Origin: Periplaneta americana
Taxonomy: Eukaryota > Arthropoda > Insecta > Blattodea > Blattidae
DNA length: 64,000 nt
Direction: 5' to 3'
Assembly (NCBI RefSeq): GCF_040183065.1
Contig: NC_091118.1
Location: 213,898,529-213,962,528, forward strand
The notes under the pieces were generated by a model that was not told the origin of the DNA, searched no databases, and saw nothing but the letters and a program-made list of their open reading frames with translations. Positions 26,405 through 37,467 of this stretch are shown one piece after another. Numbering within the stretch: position 1 is the first letter of the stretch; each line of letters begins with the position of its first letter. The position numbers and the translations under genes are program-made.

Positions 26405-26756
26405 ATGGATATACTCTTAATTTTGTTGTTTTTTATACGCGACACTTTAAATGACGTATACAGTAGTACGGTAGGCCTACGTATACAACGACGCTGCTCT
26501 ATAACGTTGTGTCGTAGGTTCAAAGTCCGTTAGAGGCGTGGATGTTTATTCGTTAATGTAGTGTTCTATGTTTACTTAATTAGGGACGACGCCCATTCTT
26601 GTGTTGAGGCTCAGTAATCCATTCGCCGTGGATCTGAAGGCTCGGTTCAAGTTTCACGCCGCTCGTGAAGCTTGAGAGTTTTCAACAGCAGTTCGTTGTA
26701 CTATTTGAGAATTAAGTAGTGAAGAAGTGCTCCGTAATCTGCCGTCGAATGTCTAA
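26405..26756. other. unassigned spacer
   Basis: No feature recognised before the TIR of the pogo-like element. Confidence 0.4.
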
Positions 26757-27299
26757 TAGGGTAAACTAGGTAGTTATTGACCAGTATACGGTGATTGATC
26801 GCTTCCTTTTTTCAAGTATATTGTGAATAAACCACGATCGTGATTTCACTTTTTGCTGCATATACCTCTAGTAGCAACCCTTATTTGTGGTTAGTTGTCG
26901 CTGTTCATCCCACTGAGTTAGTGTCTGTCGTCTGAGAGGACTGAAATCGATTGGAAATGCAACTGAACCTAAACAAGTGTAAGTAACTAGAGAAATTGCT
27001 AAGAATAATGCACGCAATAATTTATTTATTCTGCAAAGGATACATAAATTCTGGTGCTCGTTTTTACACTCACAGTGTGAGAAAAGGTATAAGGTTTCCG
27101 TCCACAGAATATTATTTTGTTAAAGTTTTTATATGACATAAAAATGCCCCGTGGTCAATCACTATAAAGTGTATGTCCGCAAACTACAGTGATTGGTCGT
27201 TCATAAATTATTTGTTAGAATAATGACCAATTTGTTCCAATTCTATATATGTTATCGGTTAAATGATGGGGATTTTTACAAGACTGATACTATATTATA

Positions 27300-27533
27300 A
27301 TGCCTAAGCCAGGTAAAGTGCATTATACAGGGGAAGCTTTACGAAACGCTACAGAACCTGTCCGCAGTGGATTTGATTTAAATGAAGCTGCCAAGAAGTT
27401 TGGTGTCCTAAAAGCAACCTTAGCGTCCAGAAACAAATATCCCGTTGAAGGAAAAGTGTTCTTTGGTCCTCGTCCAGTGCTGGGTGAAGCCATTTGTAAT
27501 AACATCAGAGAAATGACACACACTTGGTTCTGA
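27300..27533 (+). pseudogene. pogo-like transposase N-terminal fragment (psq/CENP-B-type HTH)
   Basis: 77 residues from the ATG at 27300 to TGA. GEALRNATEPVRSGFDLNEA, then AKKFGVLKATLASRN and GPRPVLGEAI, fit the N-terminal helix-turn-helix of pogo/Tigger-type transposases (general form ALRNAVEAVRSG-SLREAAKKFGVPKSTL). This part binds transposon ends. The frame stops at THTWF, and a lysine/glutamate-rich piece resembling the protein's C-terminal tail follows in another frame, so the central catalytic region was deleted. The family is fairly clear; any role as a short DNA-binding protein is speculation. Confidence 0.6.
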
Positions 27534-27622
27534 TAAGGCACAAAAGAGAAAAATGGAAGAAGAGGCAAGAGAAGAAAGGAAGCGAATAAGAAATGAAAGA
27601 AAAGGCAGCGAGAAGAGTTCTT

Positions 27623-27892
27623 TTCTTATTTTTTTAACTTGGTTATTTAACGACACTGTATCAACTACGAGGTTATTTAGCGTCGATGGAATTAATGATA
27701 GCGAGATGGTATTTGGCGAGATGAGGCCGAGGATTCGTCATAGATTACCTGAAATTTGCCTTGCGGTTGGGCAAAACCTCGGAAAAACCCAACCAGGTAA
27801 TCAGCCCAAGCGGGAATTGAACCCGCGCCCGAACGAAAACTTCGGATCGGCAGGCAAACACCTTTGCCGACAGAGCTACGCCGGTGGCGAAT
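27623..27892 (-). mobile_element. tRNA-derived SINE-2
   Basis: Flanked by AGTTCTT (27616-27622 and 27893-27899). On the minus strand the head has a B box GGGTTCAATTCCCGC, then GATTACCTGGTTGGGTTTT and a tail with GTCGTTAAATAACC. Inserted in the pogo-like element between its transposase remnant and the satellite. Same family at 46425-46685. Confidence 0.85.
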
Positions 27893-28010
27893 AGTTCTTA
27901 ATGAGAAAGATCAGAAGAAGAGAAACGAAACAGACAAGAAAAAAGTGAAAATTGTGAAAATGTGTTGTTCAATCACTAATAAATGAGTATTCAATAACTG
28001 TGCAGTAGAC

Positions 28011-28658
28011 GGTCAATCACTAATAAGCGTGTGGTCAATAACTGTGCATAGACGGTCAATCACTAATAAGCGTGTGGTCAATAACTGTGCATAGACGGTC
28101 AATCACTAATAAGCGTGTGGTCAATAACTGTGCATAGACGGTCAATCACTAATAAGCGTGTGGTCAATAACTGTGCATAGACGGTCAATCACTAATAAGC
28201 GTGTGGTCAATAACTGTGCATAGACGGTCAATCACTAATAAGCGTGTGGTCAATAACTGTGCATAGACGGTCAATCACTAATAAGCGTGTGGTCAATAAC
28301 TGTGCATAGACGGTCAATCACTAATAAGCGTGTGGTCAATAACTGTGCATAGACGGTCAATCACTAATAAGCGTGTGGTCAATAACTGTGCATAGACGGT
28401 CAATCACTAATAAGCGTGTGGTCAATAACTGTGCATAGACGGTCAATCACTAATAAGCGTGTGGTCAATAACTGTGCATAGACGGTCAATCACTAATAAG
28501 CGTGTGGTCAATAACTGTGCAGTAGACGGTCAATCACTAATAAGCGTGTGGTCAATAACTGTGCATAGACGGTCAATCACTAATAAGCGTGTGGTCAATA
28601 ACTGTGCAGTAGACGGTCAATCACTAATAAGCGTATGGTCAATAACTGTGCAGTAGAC
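28011..28658 (+). repeat. 43-bp satellite, 15 units
   Basis: Units start at 28011 and every 43 (sometimes 44) bases; a degenerate unit precedes at 27968. Each unit holds GGTCAATCACTAATAAGCG and GTGGTCAATAACTGTGC, i.e. the inner TIR motifs of the host element in both versions (GGTCAATCACTA from the right end, GGTCAATAACT from the left). Units are nearly identical apart from GCATAGAC / GCAGTAGAC variants. Confidence 0.95.
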
Positions 28659-28875
28659 GGTCAATAACTGTAAAAGTGGACTTGTTGTGTTTATTTAATT
28701 TATCTTTGCATTAAAATTTTCTTTTTTCTTTTGTTTATTGATTTTGATTTGTTTCTGAATCTTCACTTGACCCAATGCCTTTAAAATTCTCTCAATAAGT
28801 TACCACTGTTTTCCGCTATTTCATTGTTTTATTATTCATTAGCTTAAGTGGTCAATCACTATACAGTTTACCCTA

Positions 28876-29120
28876 GCTACATCGAAACCCTCAGACTTGA
28901 AGTGGAAAGTGTAGTTTGTGACAGCTACAGCGCTTAAAAATGAGATCGAATAGAGTGCTCGTCAAGGATGTAAGCACTGTACAATTGGTAGGCTAACAGT
29001 TTTTGCCAACACGTCACTGAGACCCATAGGAGGCAGAAAGGAAAAGATTCACGACTTTCTTAGCCACATCATTAGGACAGGTAGTTTCTCCACCTAATAC
29101 AGCTTATAAAGAATTCTTAC
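28876..29120. other. unassigned spacer
   Basis: No feature recognised. Confidence 0.4.
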
Positions 29121-29497
29121 TTACGGTACTTACTTACAAATGACTTTTAAAGAACCTGGAGGTTCATTGCCCGTCATTGGTCCCTATCCTGAGCAAGATT
29201 AATCCAGTCTCTACCATCATATCCCACCTCCCTCAAATCCATTTCAATATTATCCTCCCATCTACGTCTCGACCGCCCCATAGGTATTTTCCCTCAGGTC
29301 TCCCAACTAACACTATATACATTTCAGGATTCACCCTTACGTGCTACATGCCCTGTCCATCTCAAACGTCTGGATTTAATGTTCCTAATTATGTCAGGTG
29401 AAGAATACAATGCGTGCAGTTCTGTGTTGTGTAACTTTCTTATTCTCCTGTAACTTCATACCTCTTAACCCCAAATATATTCCTAAGTACCTTAGTT
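29121..29497 (-). mobile_element. LINE-A 3' end, inverted
   Basis: Reverse complement of the LINE-A 3' region: tail of GTAA units at 29121-29140, then CCTCCAGGTTCTTTAAAAG, IRNIKSRRLRW-type coding and the GEWRKLHN region, with frameshifts. 5'-truncated at about 29497. Confidence 0.8.
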
Positions 29498-29980
29498 TCC
29501 TTTCAGACGACGCCACTTTTAGTGACGCTGCGAACGCTCGTCAGTAGCGCTGCTAACGGACGACAGATTCTTTGTACGACCGTTAAAGATAAAAATTTTG
29601 GCCCATGATGACACCCCATCTGGTTCAGACTGGGGACACGAGAAGTCCCTGTTCATCGTCAGCTGTCTCTGAAGTTCAAATGAAAGCACAACATGAAGTT
29701 ACGTAAATGTATGTCCGCACAGCTTCAGAACAATGTAGCCTACAGGCAGTTATTTTTATCTCTGCCTCTGTGCAACGTCACATTTGCGGTGGGGAGGAAA
29801 GGAAACCGCAAAAAAGTTGTAATGCTTTTTAATAAGTTGACGCTCACGACTAAGATAAGCCACATAAAATTTAATGGTCACTCACAGGAAGACAAAAAAT
29901 ATAAGATCTGTAGAACATTGAGTCAACGCTAAGCGGACATATAGGGACCGAGTTATGTGTTTCTGTTTTGCTGAACTTTA
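29498..29980. other. unassigned region with a short open frame
   Basis: The 79-residue frame at 29693-29932 has no recognisable features, copies or splice context. I do not call it a gene. Confidence 0.3.
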
Positions 29981-30004
29981 AGACAATGGTAACTCATTTA
30001 AAGT

Positions 30005-30155
30005 TTGTGTGACTCTAGCCTGTATATATTTTCTTTTGGTTTTACTTTGTTTATAGTTTGATTTTTTCTATAATAATTTTATTTGTATTTCTGGTGATGT
30101 GGAAGAGGTGGCCTGATGGCCTTAACAAAACTAGAATAAATAAATAAACAAAAAA

Positions 30156-30196
<41 letters not shown>
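30005..30196 (+). mobile_element. LINE 3' end remnant plus (TA)n
   Basis: GTGGAAGAGGTGGCCTGATGG followed by CCTTAAC and AATAAATAAATAAA resembles the 3' ends at 37410-37460 and 56758-56812 (GAGTGGAAGAGAAGGCC hairpin). A (TA)n run follows at about 30157-30196. Confidence 0.5.
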
Positions 30197-30199
<3 letters not shown>

Positions 30200-30200
<1 letters not shown>

Positions 30201-30478
30201 TAAAAACAGTTGAACTTAAGGCACATGATGAAATGTTTTCTTTTCGTTACCTGATCTACAGCTTTTAAATTGAGTTAATTCTGACAGGCATTTGGCTAAG
30301 AAGTTCATTAATTCATATAAGTGACGCTATGTAAAGATTCATCTTCCTGGACTAGGAAATATTAATAAAGACAATTCGTTTTGATTGTCTAAAGTTGAAT
30401 TTCCGAGATGTCTAACAAGTTTAATTAAAAATAGATCCAAAACGTAAAACGCGGGCAACATCGGGTGCTTTCAGCTAG
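30200..30478 (+). mobile_element. Helitron 3' end (5' end not found)
   Basis: GCGGGCAACATCGGGTGC then TTTCAGCTAG before T (CTAG at 30475-30478) is the form of a Helitron 3' terminus. The start coordinate is arbitrary because no TC end was identified. Confidence 0.4.
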
Positions 30479-31512
30479 TACTTAATAAAACTTGACTTCA
30501 TCACGTCGCTATCATCAATTATATGTATAACGGTACACATAAGCACAATAACTTTATTTCTGAAATAAGCCGAAATAATAAAAACATCACAAACAATATT
30601 CACTAAAATATATAAACTTCTTTTGTTTGTCGTGGCCTTCGGTTCTTCATGTCACTCTACACCCCTTGTTCACTAATGAATCCCTAACTTTTTGGCCCAG
30701 TGATACGCTTCACGATGCTCCTTATCTGCTGGTTTTGAGGTACGGCATGGTCTGCTTAGAGAATATGAATTTCTTTTAATTTCTTGTTACACGAAAATAT
30801 AAAAACAAAACGATATCATGCTAAAGAGAGTGTATGTTCAGGTTTTCATTACAGCACACGTGTTTAGCATTTATAATATAGAGAGAGTGGTTCTGTACAG
30901 GGTATCTCTTAATCTGTTGGTCGAATATTGTTCATATTCAATATCTACAAGATAATTCAACAGCTAATGATGCTCTTGGAATATAATCCGCGCATAATTC
31001 CCAGGAGAAACTAACATATCCCGCATTACATAAATAATACATCCGTGTAATCAAAGGTAATGTCACAGGAGTTCTGATCATGTCGACAATTCGCGAGAGA
31101 GTAGTGAATTATCCAGAGAGATGAGACGTCGTGTGGTATTTGAATAAGATTATTTCGTGCGTATATGACACACACAAACAGATTATATTATAAATTAAGA
31201 TATTTAATAGCCTCCTTACATTTGCTATCACGGCTATCACGCAATATCATGGCCCACTGTATTGCTAAGGAAACAAGGAAAATATTAAACATCTGAACGT
31301 CAGGTATGACAAGATATTAAACAAATGCGCATCAAGTGTGACGAGACTGTTTCGACAAGATTGCAATTGATAGTTGGATTTGACTGGTTAAGTCTCAATG
31401 GATTCTTACACTCCATTGGTGCATTAGGGAAAAAATGATAGGCATATCACAAGAATGTTTCGTTTTATCGATTAATTCAGGAGTATGAGGATGTGAAAAT
31501 CTCCTTGGTGCT
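30479..31512. other. unassigned AT-rich region
   Basis: About 1 kb without a convincing frame, repeat partner or element end. Confidence 0.4.
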
Positions 31513-32345
31513 TGTATTGTATTGTATTGTATTGTATTGTATTGTATTGTATTGTATTGTATTGTATTGTATTGTATTTATTAACATTCTCTGGTATTCG
31601 TACATTGCTTACAGCTAGAATATGGAACAAGTCAAAAAACTTAATACTACTATAAAATCTTAATTTATAGTCACAGTCTAGATGAAATATATACAGACGA
31701 GATTTACAATATAGTCTACTAGTACAACACAAAGTTTTAGTATCAATTTCATGAAGTGTTATTGAATGTCATGAATTCACCTACAGAATAGAAGGCGTGA
31801 GAAATTAGGTACTTCTTTAATTTGGCCCTAAATAATTTTATGTTTTGAGTTTCATTTTTTATATCGATAGGGAGGCTATTAAAAATTTTTACTGCCACAT
31901 AACGCACTCCTTTTTGATAGCACGATAGACTTGCCGATGGAGTATGAAAGTCATTTTTTGGCGTGTATTTATGCTATGAACTGTTGAATTAGTTACAAAG
32001 TTTTCACGTTTACATACGAGGAAGATTATTAATGAAAAGATATACTGACAAGCCATGGGCATCATTTGTAGTTTTTTTAAAATAGTCCTACACGATTCCC
32101 TACATTTGGCACCTACTATTATTCTAATTACTCTTTTTTGTAATAGAAATATACTGTTACTATCTGTGGAATTTCCCCAGAATATTATTCCAAAACTCAT
32201 TACCGAGTGGAAGTATGCAAAGTATATTGTTTTTAAGGTATTGATATTTACTATCTTTTGCATAGGTCTAATAGCAAAACAAGCTGAATTTATTGTAGTT
32301 TGGGGGTAATTTCTGTAATATGATTTTTCAATTAACACATTATCG
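31513..32345 (-). mobile_element. LINE-H reverse-transcriptase C-terminus and 3' end
   Basis: The minus strand encodes NINTLKTIYFAYFHSVMSFG, IIFWGNSTDSNSIFLLQKRV, then IRIIVGAKCRESCRTILKKL, typical of the region after the catalytic core of CR1/Jockey-group reverse transcriptases. The 3' UTR ends AATAAATACAATAC with an (ATACA)n tail at 31513-31577. A second copy lies at 38345-39797. Confidence 0.82.
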
Positions 32346-32920
32346 ATTTTTAAGCCAAGCTTACACGACTATTTCACGCACAGAATAATAACAACAAAGT
32401 AATTCATGTAATAAAGACAATAATTCATATCTAATATTACTAGATAAGATATTTTATTTACTTACATGGTATAATAGTCCATTTCATTTCCTATCACTGC
32501 CTACACATTCGTAAAGAAAAAACTATTCATTTACAAATACACCAGAGCCATCTACGCCTCTAACTAGACATTAATTACAGAAACATTGAACTAATAGAAT
32601 TATTCGTTGTTATAAACACATTGGGGTTTTATTAGATTGAAAGTTAAATATATATAGGCTTAGCCTACAATATTATGGAAGTGACATTCCGTCAAAACAG
32701 ATTTATTGGGTGCACTTCACGCTGAGGAAATCAATATTGACTGATTGGTTATTTTTGGGTTTTGATGAATAAGTTATGATGATCATCATTGATTTCTTGA
32801 GACAAACTGCATCTTTCACTGCCTACTAAATACTCTCGTAGCCTACTAAGCAGAAAACAATTGCAAATCTTCAGCGACAAAACGAAAGTGACAATACAAA
32901 ATGAATATTAAGCGTATTAC
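32346..32920. other. unassigned AT-rich spacer
   Basis: Nothing recognised before the P-like element. Confidence 0.4.
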
Positions 32921-33765
32921 CAAATACCTTACCATAATAATACCGGACAGCTAGCAGTTTTGCGTGCGAACGACGCTGGTGCTGCTACCTACCTGCCGGT
33001 GTGGAGATACTCGCGAAACAAGCTGTAATCAACTGCAATGTATATTGTTGCTGAGCTAGTTAATAGTTTTATTAATTAGTGCTGTGTTAAAATATCAGGG
33101 TGTATGTGTGCTGTTTATTATTGTGACAATTGCAGCATTACAAATTGCTCCAAATCGTACTTTCGATTTCCGACAGTTCATAAAACGTGAGTCAACAACA
33201 TTCTTTAGTAGCCCCAATTCCTTCGTCTTTGTGTTGATAGAAAAATACAAATTGGCTTTTTTATCTAAACCTAATAAATGAATAGAAGTTAAAATGTATC
33301 GGAAATTTTAAGGTTTATCAAATTAAGTTTTATTGTTGTCCACATGCCTTTACTAATTATTACAAGCATCAGATTACTATCAATTTTATCTTTGCAGTTG
33401 TCAGCAATGCGTATATAAGGCATTATTGTAAATTCATTCCTAATATCAGATTGATTTTGTCTCGGTAAAAAATATGTAACAATTAATTACGGAAAGTAAT
33501 ATGAAGTATGCAATATTTCTCATAATATGCAGCTTTGATATAAGATAATTTTACATTAAATATGATTCAACATTTAAGTGTTTCATATATAATTCCACAT
33601 TAGTTACTCACGTTTTAAACAATAGTCCGAATCTCGCTATGTTAATATTTGTATATATGGACATAATTCCATCCCTCTCCGCTAGATGTCAGGTCCGAGA
33701 TATTTCGCACTCACGCCAATGCTGCTAGTATACATCTGTCCGGTATTATTATAGTAAGGTATTTG
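32921..33765 (+). mobile_element. P-like non-autonomous element with THAP-type exon
   Basis: 30-bp terminal inverted repeats starting CAAATACCTTACCATAATAA (32921-32950 and 33736-33765) with one mismatch, CA...TG ends, and a near-duplicated target GTATTAC / CTATTAC (7 bp, one difference). Contains a small THAP-like exon. The rest is AT-rich without transposase motifs, so it is internally deleted. P elements have 31-bp ends and 8-bp duplications; the fit is good but not exact. Confidence 0.7.
33104..33186 (+). pseudogene. THAP-domain first exon of a P-like transposase (partial)
   Basis: Begins ATG at 33104 and runs to a GTGAGT donor at 33187. The product starts MCAVYYCDNC and contains SKSYFRFPTVHKT. 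The spacing C-x4-C near the N-terminus followed by an SF-RFP type motif is the opening of a THAP zinc finger, the DNA-binding domain of P-element transposases and related host proteins. The later C-x2-H pair would lie in a second exon that is not present here. Its place inside P-like inverted repeats supports transposon origin. A longer overlapping frame at 33084-33281 is a shadow. Confidence 0.55.
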
Positions 33766-34940
33766 CTATTACAATCATATATAGCTCTGATTGGTTGGAT
33801 CACTCCATTGGAGGATTGGCACATAAGCGAAGTAGTCTGAATTAATTTTAAAAAAAATTACATTTTTAATCTTATGGATCTTCTTTTATAGCTATCAGTA
33901 TAAACAAATGCATATCAGAGCACGGGATTCGTGCAGATTTGAATATGTCGAGATTTGGGCTGTATATAAAAGACAGACAAAATATTCGGACTAATGTTGT
34001 TTCACAGAGTTCCAAATACATGTCCTTACTGATAAACTGTAGCAATAGTGACTTATTTCTGTAGCAATGGCTTATTTACTCTTGTGATTTTTCAAGCGAA
34101 ATAACGAAATGATGATCTTCCAGAAATATCTGTCTTTGTTTAGAAGGTTTCGCTTTCTTACATTAAAAAAATAAGAAGAAAATATCAGCACTTCAATAAT
34201 TTTAATGTCACGCAATGTCTTTATTAGCGCATAGCTATAATTGCGAAGCCTTATGGAAAGAAGTAATGCGAAAGAAAATGTCGGCGGTAATGAATTTCAC
34301 CTCCCACAGCAAAAATTAAGAATAATGAAGGAATCGGTAAGAATGGGGCAGCAGCTCTTCTATTAATTTAAAGACTCAACAGATAAATATACTTAATTAT
34401 GTGCCAATTACGCATTTTCAACCCTCGACATTCAAAGGTTTTAATTATATACAAGAAATTGAAAGAAATTGCAGAATAAATCACGCATTTGCCTGTAACC
34501 ACGTGTTGAATAGAGACTTCCTCAGAATGAAAGATTCTTGGAAACGTGAAGTTTCCAACGCTGACACGAAAACAATACCAACTCGTTGGGCTATAGAAAG
34601 TAAAGATGGGCAGTTTTGTTTCTAACATTTGAATTTTTTATTTAATTTTTATGCGAAATATGAACGGAAAGAAATATAAGAATCACATATAAAATGCATT
34701 TACGAACATACATTTCTTAAGATATATGGGGCGTTCGAAAATTAATGATAAGATTTTAATTCAGATCAAAAACTTATTGATTCATAATTGACACACTTAC
34801 AATTCTTAACAATTACCTCCCCCAGTATTACGTATCCGTCGCCACCCCTCGTCACTTTGCTGTAAGCTTCTTATTGGCTGCTATACAGAGTGTCCCTTTC
34901 AGTGGTTCTTTCATCTTATAAATAAGGTCGTAGTTGCTGC
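33766..34940. other. unassigned region
   Basis: No gene recognised. The open frame at 34401-34625 (74 residues) and its antisense partner show no family features. 34728-34890 may be the end of a decayed mariner-like element, but the frame is too broken to support it. Confidence 0.3.
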
Positions 34941-34944
34941 CTCG

Positions 34945-34989
34945 TAACTCATGCCTTTTATTTTCTGACGATTTAAAACTATTCAAAAC
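34945..34989 (+). mobile_element. LINE-E reverse-transcriptase piece upstream of MITE B
   Basis: Encodes FSDDLKLFKT, a variant of the FADD catalytic motif. It continues in frame at 36097 (SDPVDEANLQTDIN) once the TACAGGG element and one TA are removed. Confidence 0.7.
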
Positions 34990-36096
34990 TACAGGGACAT
35001 CATTTTATTTTACTTCAATTCTTATTGTACCTGAGTTATTGAATGTACTTCACTCCCACCCCTTCTGCTAATGAAGTTCAACCGTCCTCCACACAATCCA
35101 AGACCGCATATACAGTCATAGTAGCCTTACGGTCATAGTAAACAGTACGGTCCAAAAATATGTTCGCGTTTTCCAGTGACGAAAGAGCTTTCAATATTGA
35201 ATCATTTTCGCACAGTTACTATCGTCCGTTTGCCTACGTCGTATCCCGGTTTCCCCCACCAGCTTTTATTAGCCGGCTAGTGACCGGGCTGTCTTAGCTC
35301 TTTTCTGAGAACATTAACTTCTGTTAGGAATTGGACGTCTACGTAATATTTAAAAATATTAACTGTTTAAAATAACTTAAATAAAAGGGCCTCGTTAAGT
35401 AATTAACTGTCACGTGATTTTCTCCCTTTCTACGACCCTACGACATAACCACTTGGACGGACAGTAGATAGCATGTCTGAGTGATTTTATCTTTTCGGAT
35501 CGGGCAGAAGTGAAGATTGAATTTACAGTACGTAAGGTACTCTTTTATGGAGTAGGTGCAGAATTATTTCAACATGAGTTACTGATTCGAAATACGAACC
35601 TGGTAATTGGAATTACGTACAATAGTCTATAGTGCGATAATATACACATTAGAACTGAAGCCTGTATCGAAATGAACGGCCACCATTTTCAAAAATGTGT
35701 TTAAATATCCATATTATGATTATTTTTCAATTTAACTTCATTCTCTATATTGTACGCTAATGTGCTGTAGACAGTATAATATACACTGAATAATGAATAC
35801 GTCCACATGGACAGCTCAGTTCGTGAGTAAAAACACTCATTGTTAATACTGTACTGTATTTTGATTAAACAAAAATCTAATGAAAATGATCAAACTCAAA
35901 AGCGCAATATTTCCAAGTTTACGTAAATGGATGAACTACTTTTCTTCCCTCCTATACCTAGTAAAGTGATTTGTTTGTATATTTCGCTAGTATTATCGAA
36001 CTTCAGTCGTGGAAGGGGGTAGCAAACGGCGTTGATCCAGAGGTATAGGCGAGTTAATATTAAAAATGTTAGTAAAAATAAAATGATGTCCCTGTA
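34990..36096 (+). mobile_element. TACAGGG-type TIR element, copy B
   Basis: 1107 bp from TACAGGGACATCATTTTATT to its reverse complement ending at 36096. Inserted at TA within LINE-E, shown by the restored reading frame. Same orientation as copies C and D. The frames near both ends are read-through of the TIRs. Confidence 0.9.
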
Positions 36097-36494
36097 CATC
36101 CGACCCAGTAGATGAAGCGAATTTGCAAACAGATATTAATACTGTTGCATCTTGTTATACAAGGAATTGTCTATTGCTTAACCCAGATAAATGTAAATAC
36201 TTGAGGTTTTCACGAAAAAAAGCGAAGAAACTATGGATTATTTTATAAATGGCGTATGTCTAGAATCAGTGTCAACAATTAAGGATTTAGGTGTAATACT
36301 TGAAAAAACTTAAACTTTTAATTGGCATATTACGTCAGTTGTTAATTCTGCTTATAAAGCACTTGGATTTGTTATAACTAAGAAATTCAGAATAATTATT
36401 TAATAGTCCTGCAGTCCTGACTCTACTATACACAGTTTAGTTAAAAGTAAATTAGAATATGCCTCAATAATATGGGACCCAATGCATAATAAAT
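36097..36494 (+). mobile_element. LINE-E reverse transcriptase, middle piece
   Basis: Encodes ANLQTDINTVASCYTRNCLL then LNPDKCKYLRFSRKK, SVSTIKDLGVIL and LVKSKLEYASIIWDPMHNK across shifted frames: the thumb-side region of a CR1/Jockey-like reverse transcriptase. Broken by stops and indels; interrupted at 36495 by another MITE. Confidence 0.75.
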
Positions 36495-36917
36495 TTTATG
36501 CTCGACCATGCCGAAATGTAGTACATAATTATACACCTGGTAGCAGCCCTTTAATGGACCTCATTAAAGTACACCTATTCATTAAAGTTCAGGTGTTCCA
36601 CCAATCATAAAATAGCATTGTAGCAATATGAAAGTGCAAGTATCGATTATTCGCGGATATGCAATCGAAAGACAACTAGCGCGAGATTAGTCAATATTAA
36701 ACTCAGTGGAAAAAAACAACACACAAATTAACATCAATTCACCGTCATCTTCCAGCCTTTCACAAAGCACATTCCCGCAAATTCATTTCACTAATTGCCG
36801 GAAAAAAATCAATATGGTTGAGCATAAAAAGTCATATGAAACTTGACTATAATGGTAATTAAGACGCTCGTATGAAAATTATGAAACTCGCTTGCGCTGG
36901 TTGCATAATGTACTATT
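36495..36917 (-). mobile_element. TTATGC hairpin MITE, copy D (deleted, inverted)
   Basis: Starts TTTATGCTCGACCATGCCG and ends GCATAATGTACTATTAAG, the reverse of the copies at 3984, 42990 and 57620, with about 230 bp missing inside. Inserted in LINE-E just after DPMHNK. Confidence 0.75.
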
Positions 36918-37465
36918 AAGATATAGACTTTGTATTTTAAATCGTTTAAAAATGCTTGATACCAACATTGCAGCTAAGATCAATGTTTAATATGAAATCC
37001 CTCGTACATACTCGCAAAAAAAAATCTATTCATAAGATATATTGAAATTAATTCATTTTATGCTTCAATTAAAATCTGCCGTTGTATTCATATGTTCCTT
37101 GTAATTATGTCTTGTCTTTTTATGTTGCCTATTATGCTACTATTCCTTGAGTTGTGAGATTATATTCATATATATTAATTCTTTTTTTTAAGTTAATACT
37201 TGTATACTAGAATGTATTTTCCTGTTTGTGATTATGTATTCAGTCTCTTTTTTATTAAATATATTTTTTATTATTGTTATTTTAAAGTTAATACTGATTG
37301 TGTATATGTATTCAATCTCTCTTTTTTGCTTAATTATGTTTATTATTATTTTTAAGTTAATATTTGTATACCGGAATGTATTTTTCTGTATGTAATTTGA
37401 TCCTGGTTGAGTGGAAGAGAAGGCCTGATGGCCTTAACTCTGCCAGGGAAAATAAAACTATTATT
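36918..37465 (+). mobile_element. LINE-E C-terminus and 3' UTR
   Basis: RRLCILNRLKMLDTN-like residues, then a T-rich 3' UTR ending GAGTGGAAGAGAAGGCCTGA with the palindrome AAGGCCTGATGGCCTT, CTCTGCCAGGG and AATAAAACTATTATTA. The same 3' end terminates the LINE at 56125-56862. Confidence 0.7.
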
Positions 37466-37467
37466 AT

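Larger units (their letters stand above)
26757..28875 (+). mobile_element. pogo-like non-autonomous transposon with satellite cargo
   Basis: Ends GGGTAAACTAGGTAGTTATT and, reverse-complemented, GGGTAAACTGTATAGTGATT share about 27 bp, with TA outside each (26757-26758, 28874-28875). Inside are a psq-type helix-turn-helix frame (27300), a basic C-terminal tail fragment (about 27540-27615), a SINE-2 insertion, and a 43-bp satellite (28011-28658). The catalytic DDE centre is absent, so it must be moved in trans. The sequence GTGGTCAATCACTATA of the right end is repeated at 27150-27165. Confidence 0.78.

Noticed and set aside
28459..28656. repetitive 65-residue frame
   Set aside because: Lies in the 43-bp satellite.
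28011..28658. CRISPR-like regular array
   Set aside because: Units are contiguous with no unique spacers, and the context is an insect transposon.
34728..34890. mariner transposase C-terminus
   Set aside because: Weak resemblance in broken frames; no matching inverted end found.
35896..36099. 67-residue minus-strand frame shared with copy D at 55370
   Set aside because: Its start codon comes from flank plus TIR; shared only because both are copies of the same element.
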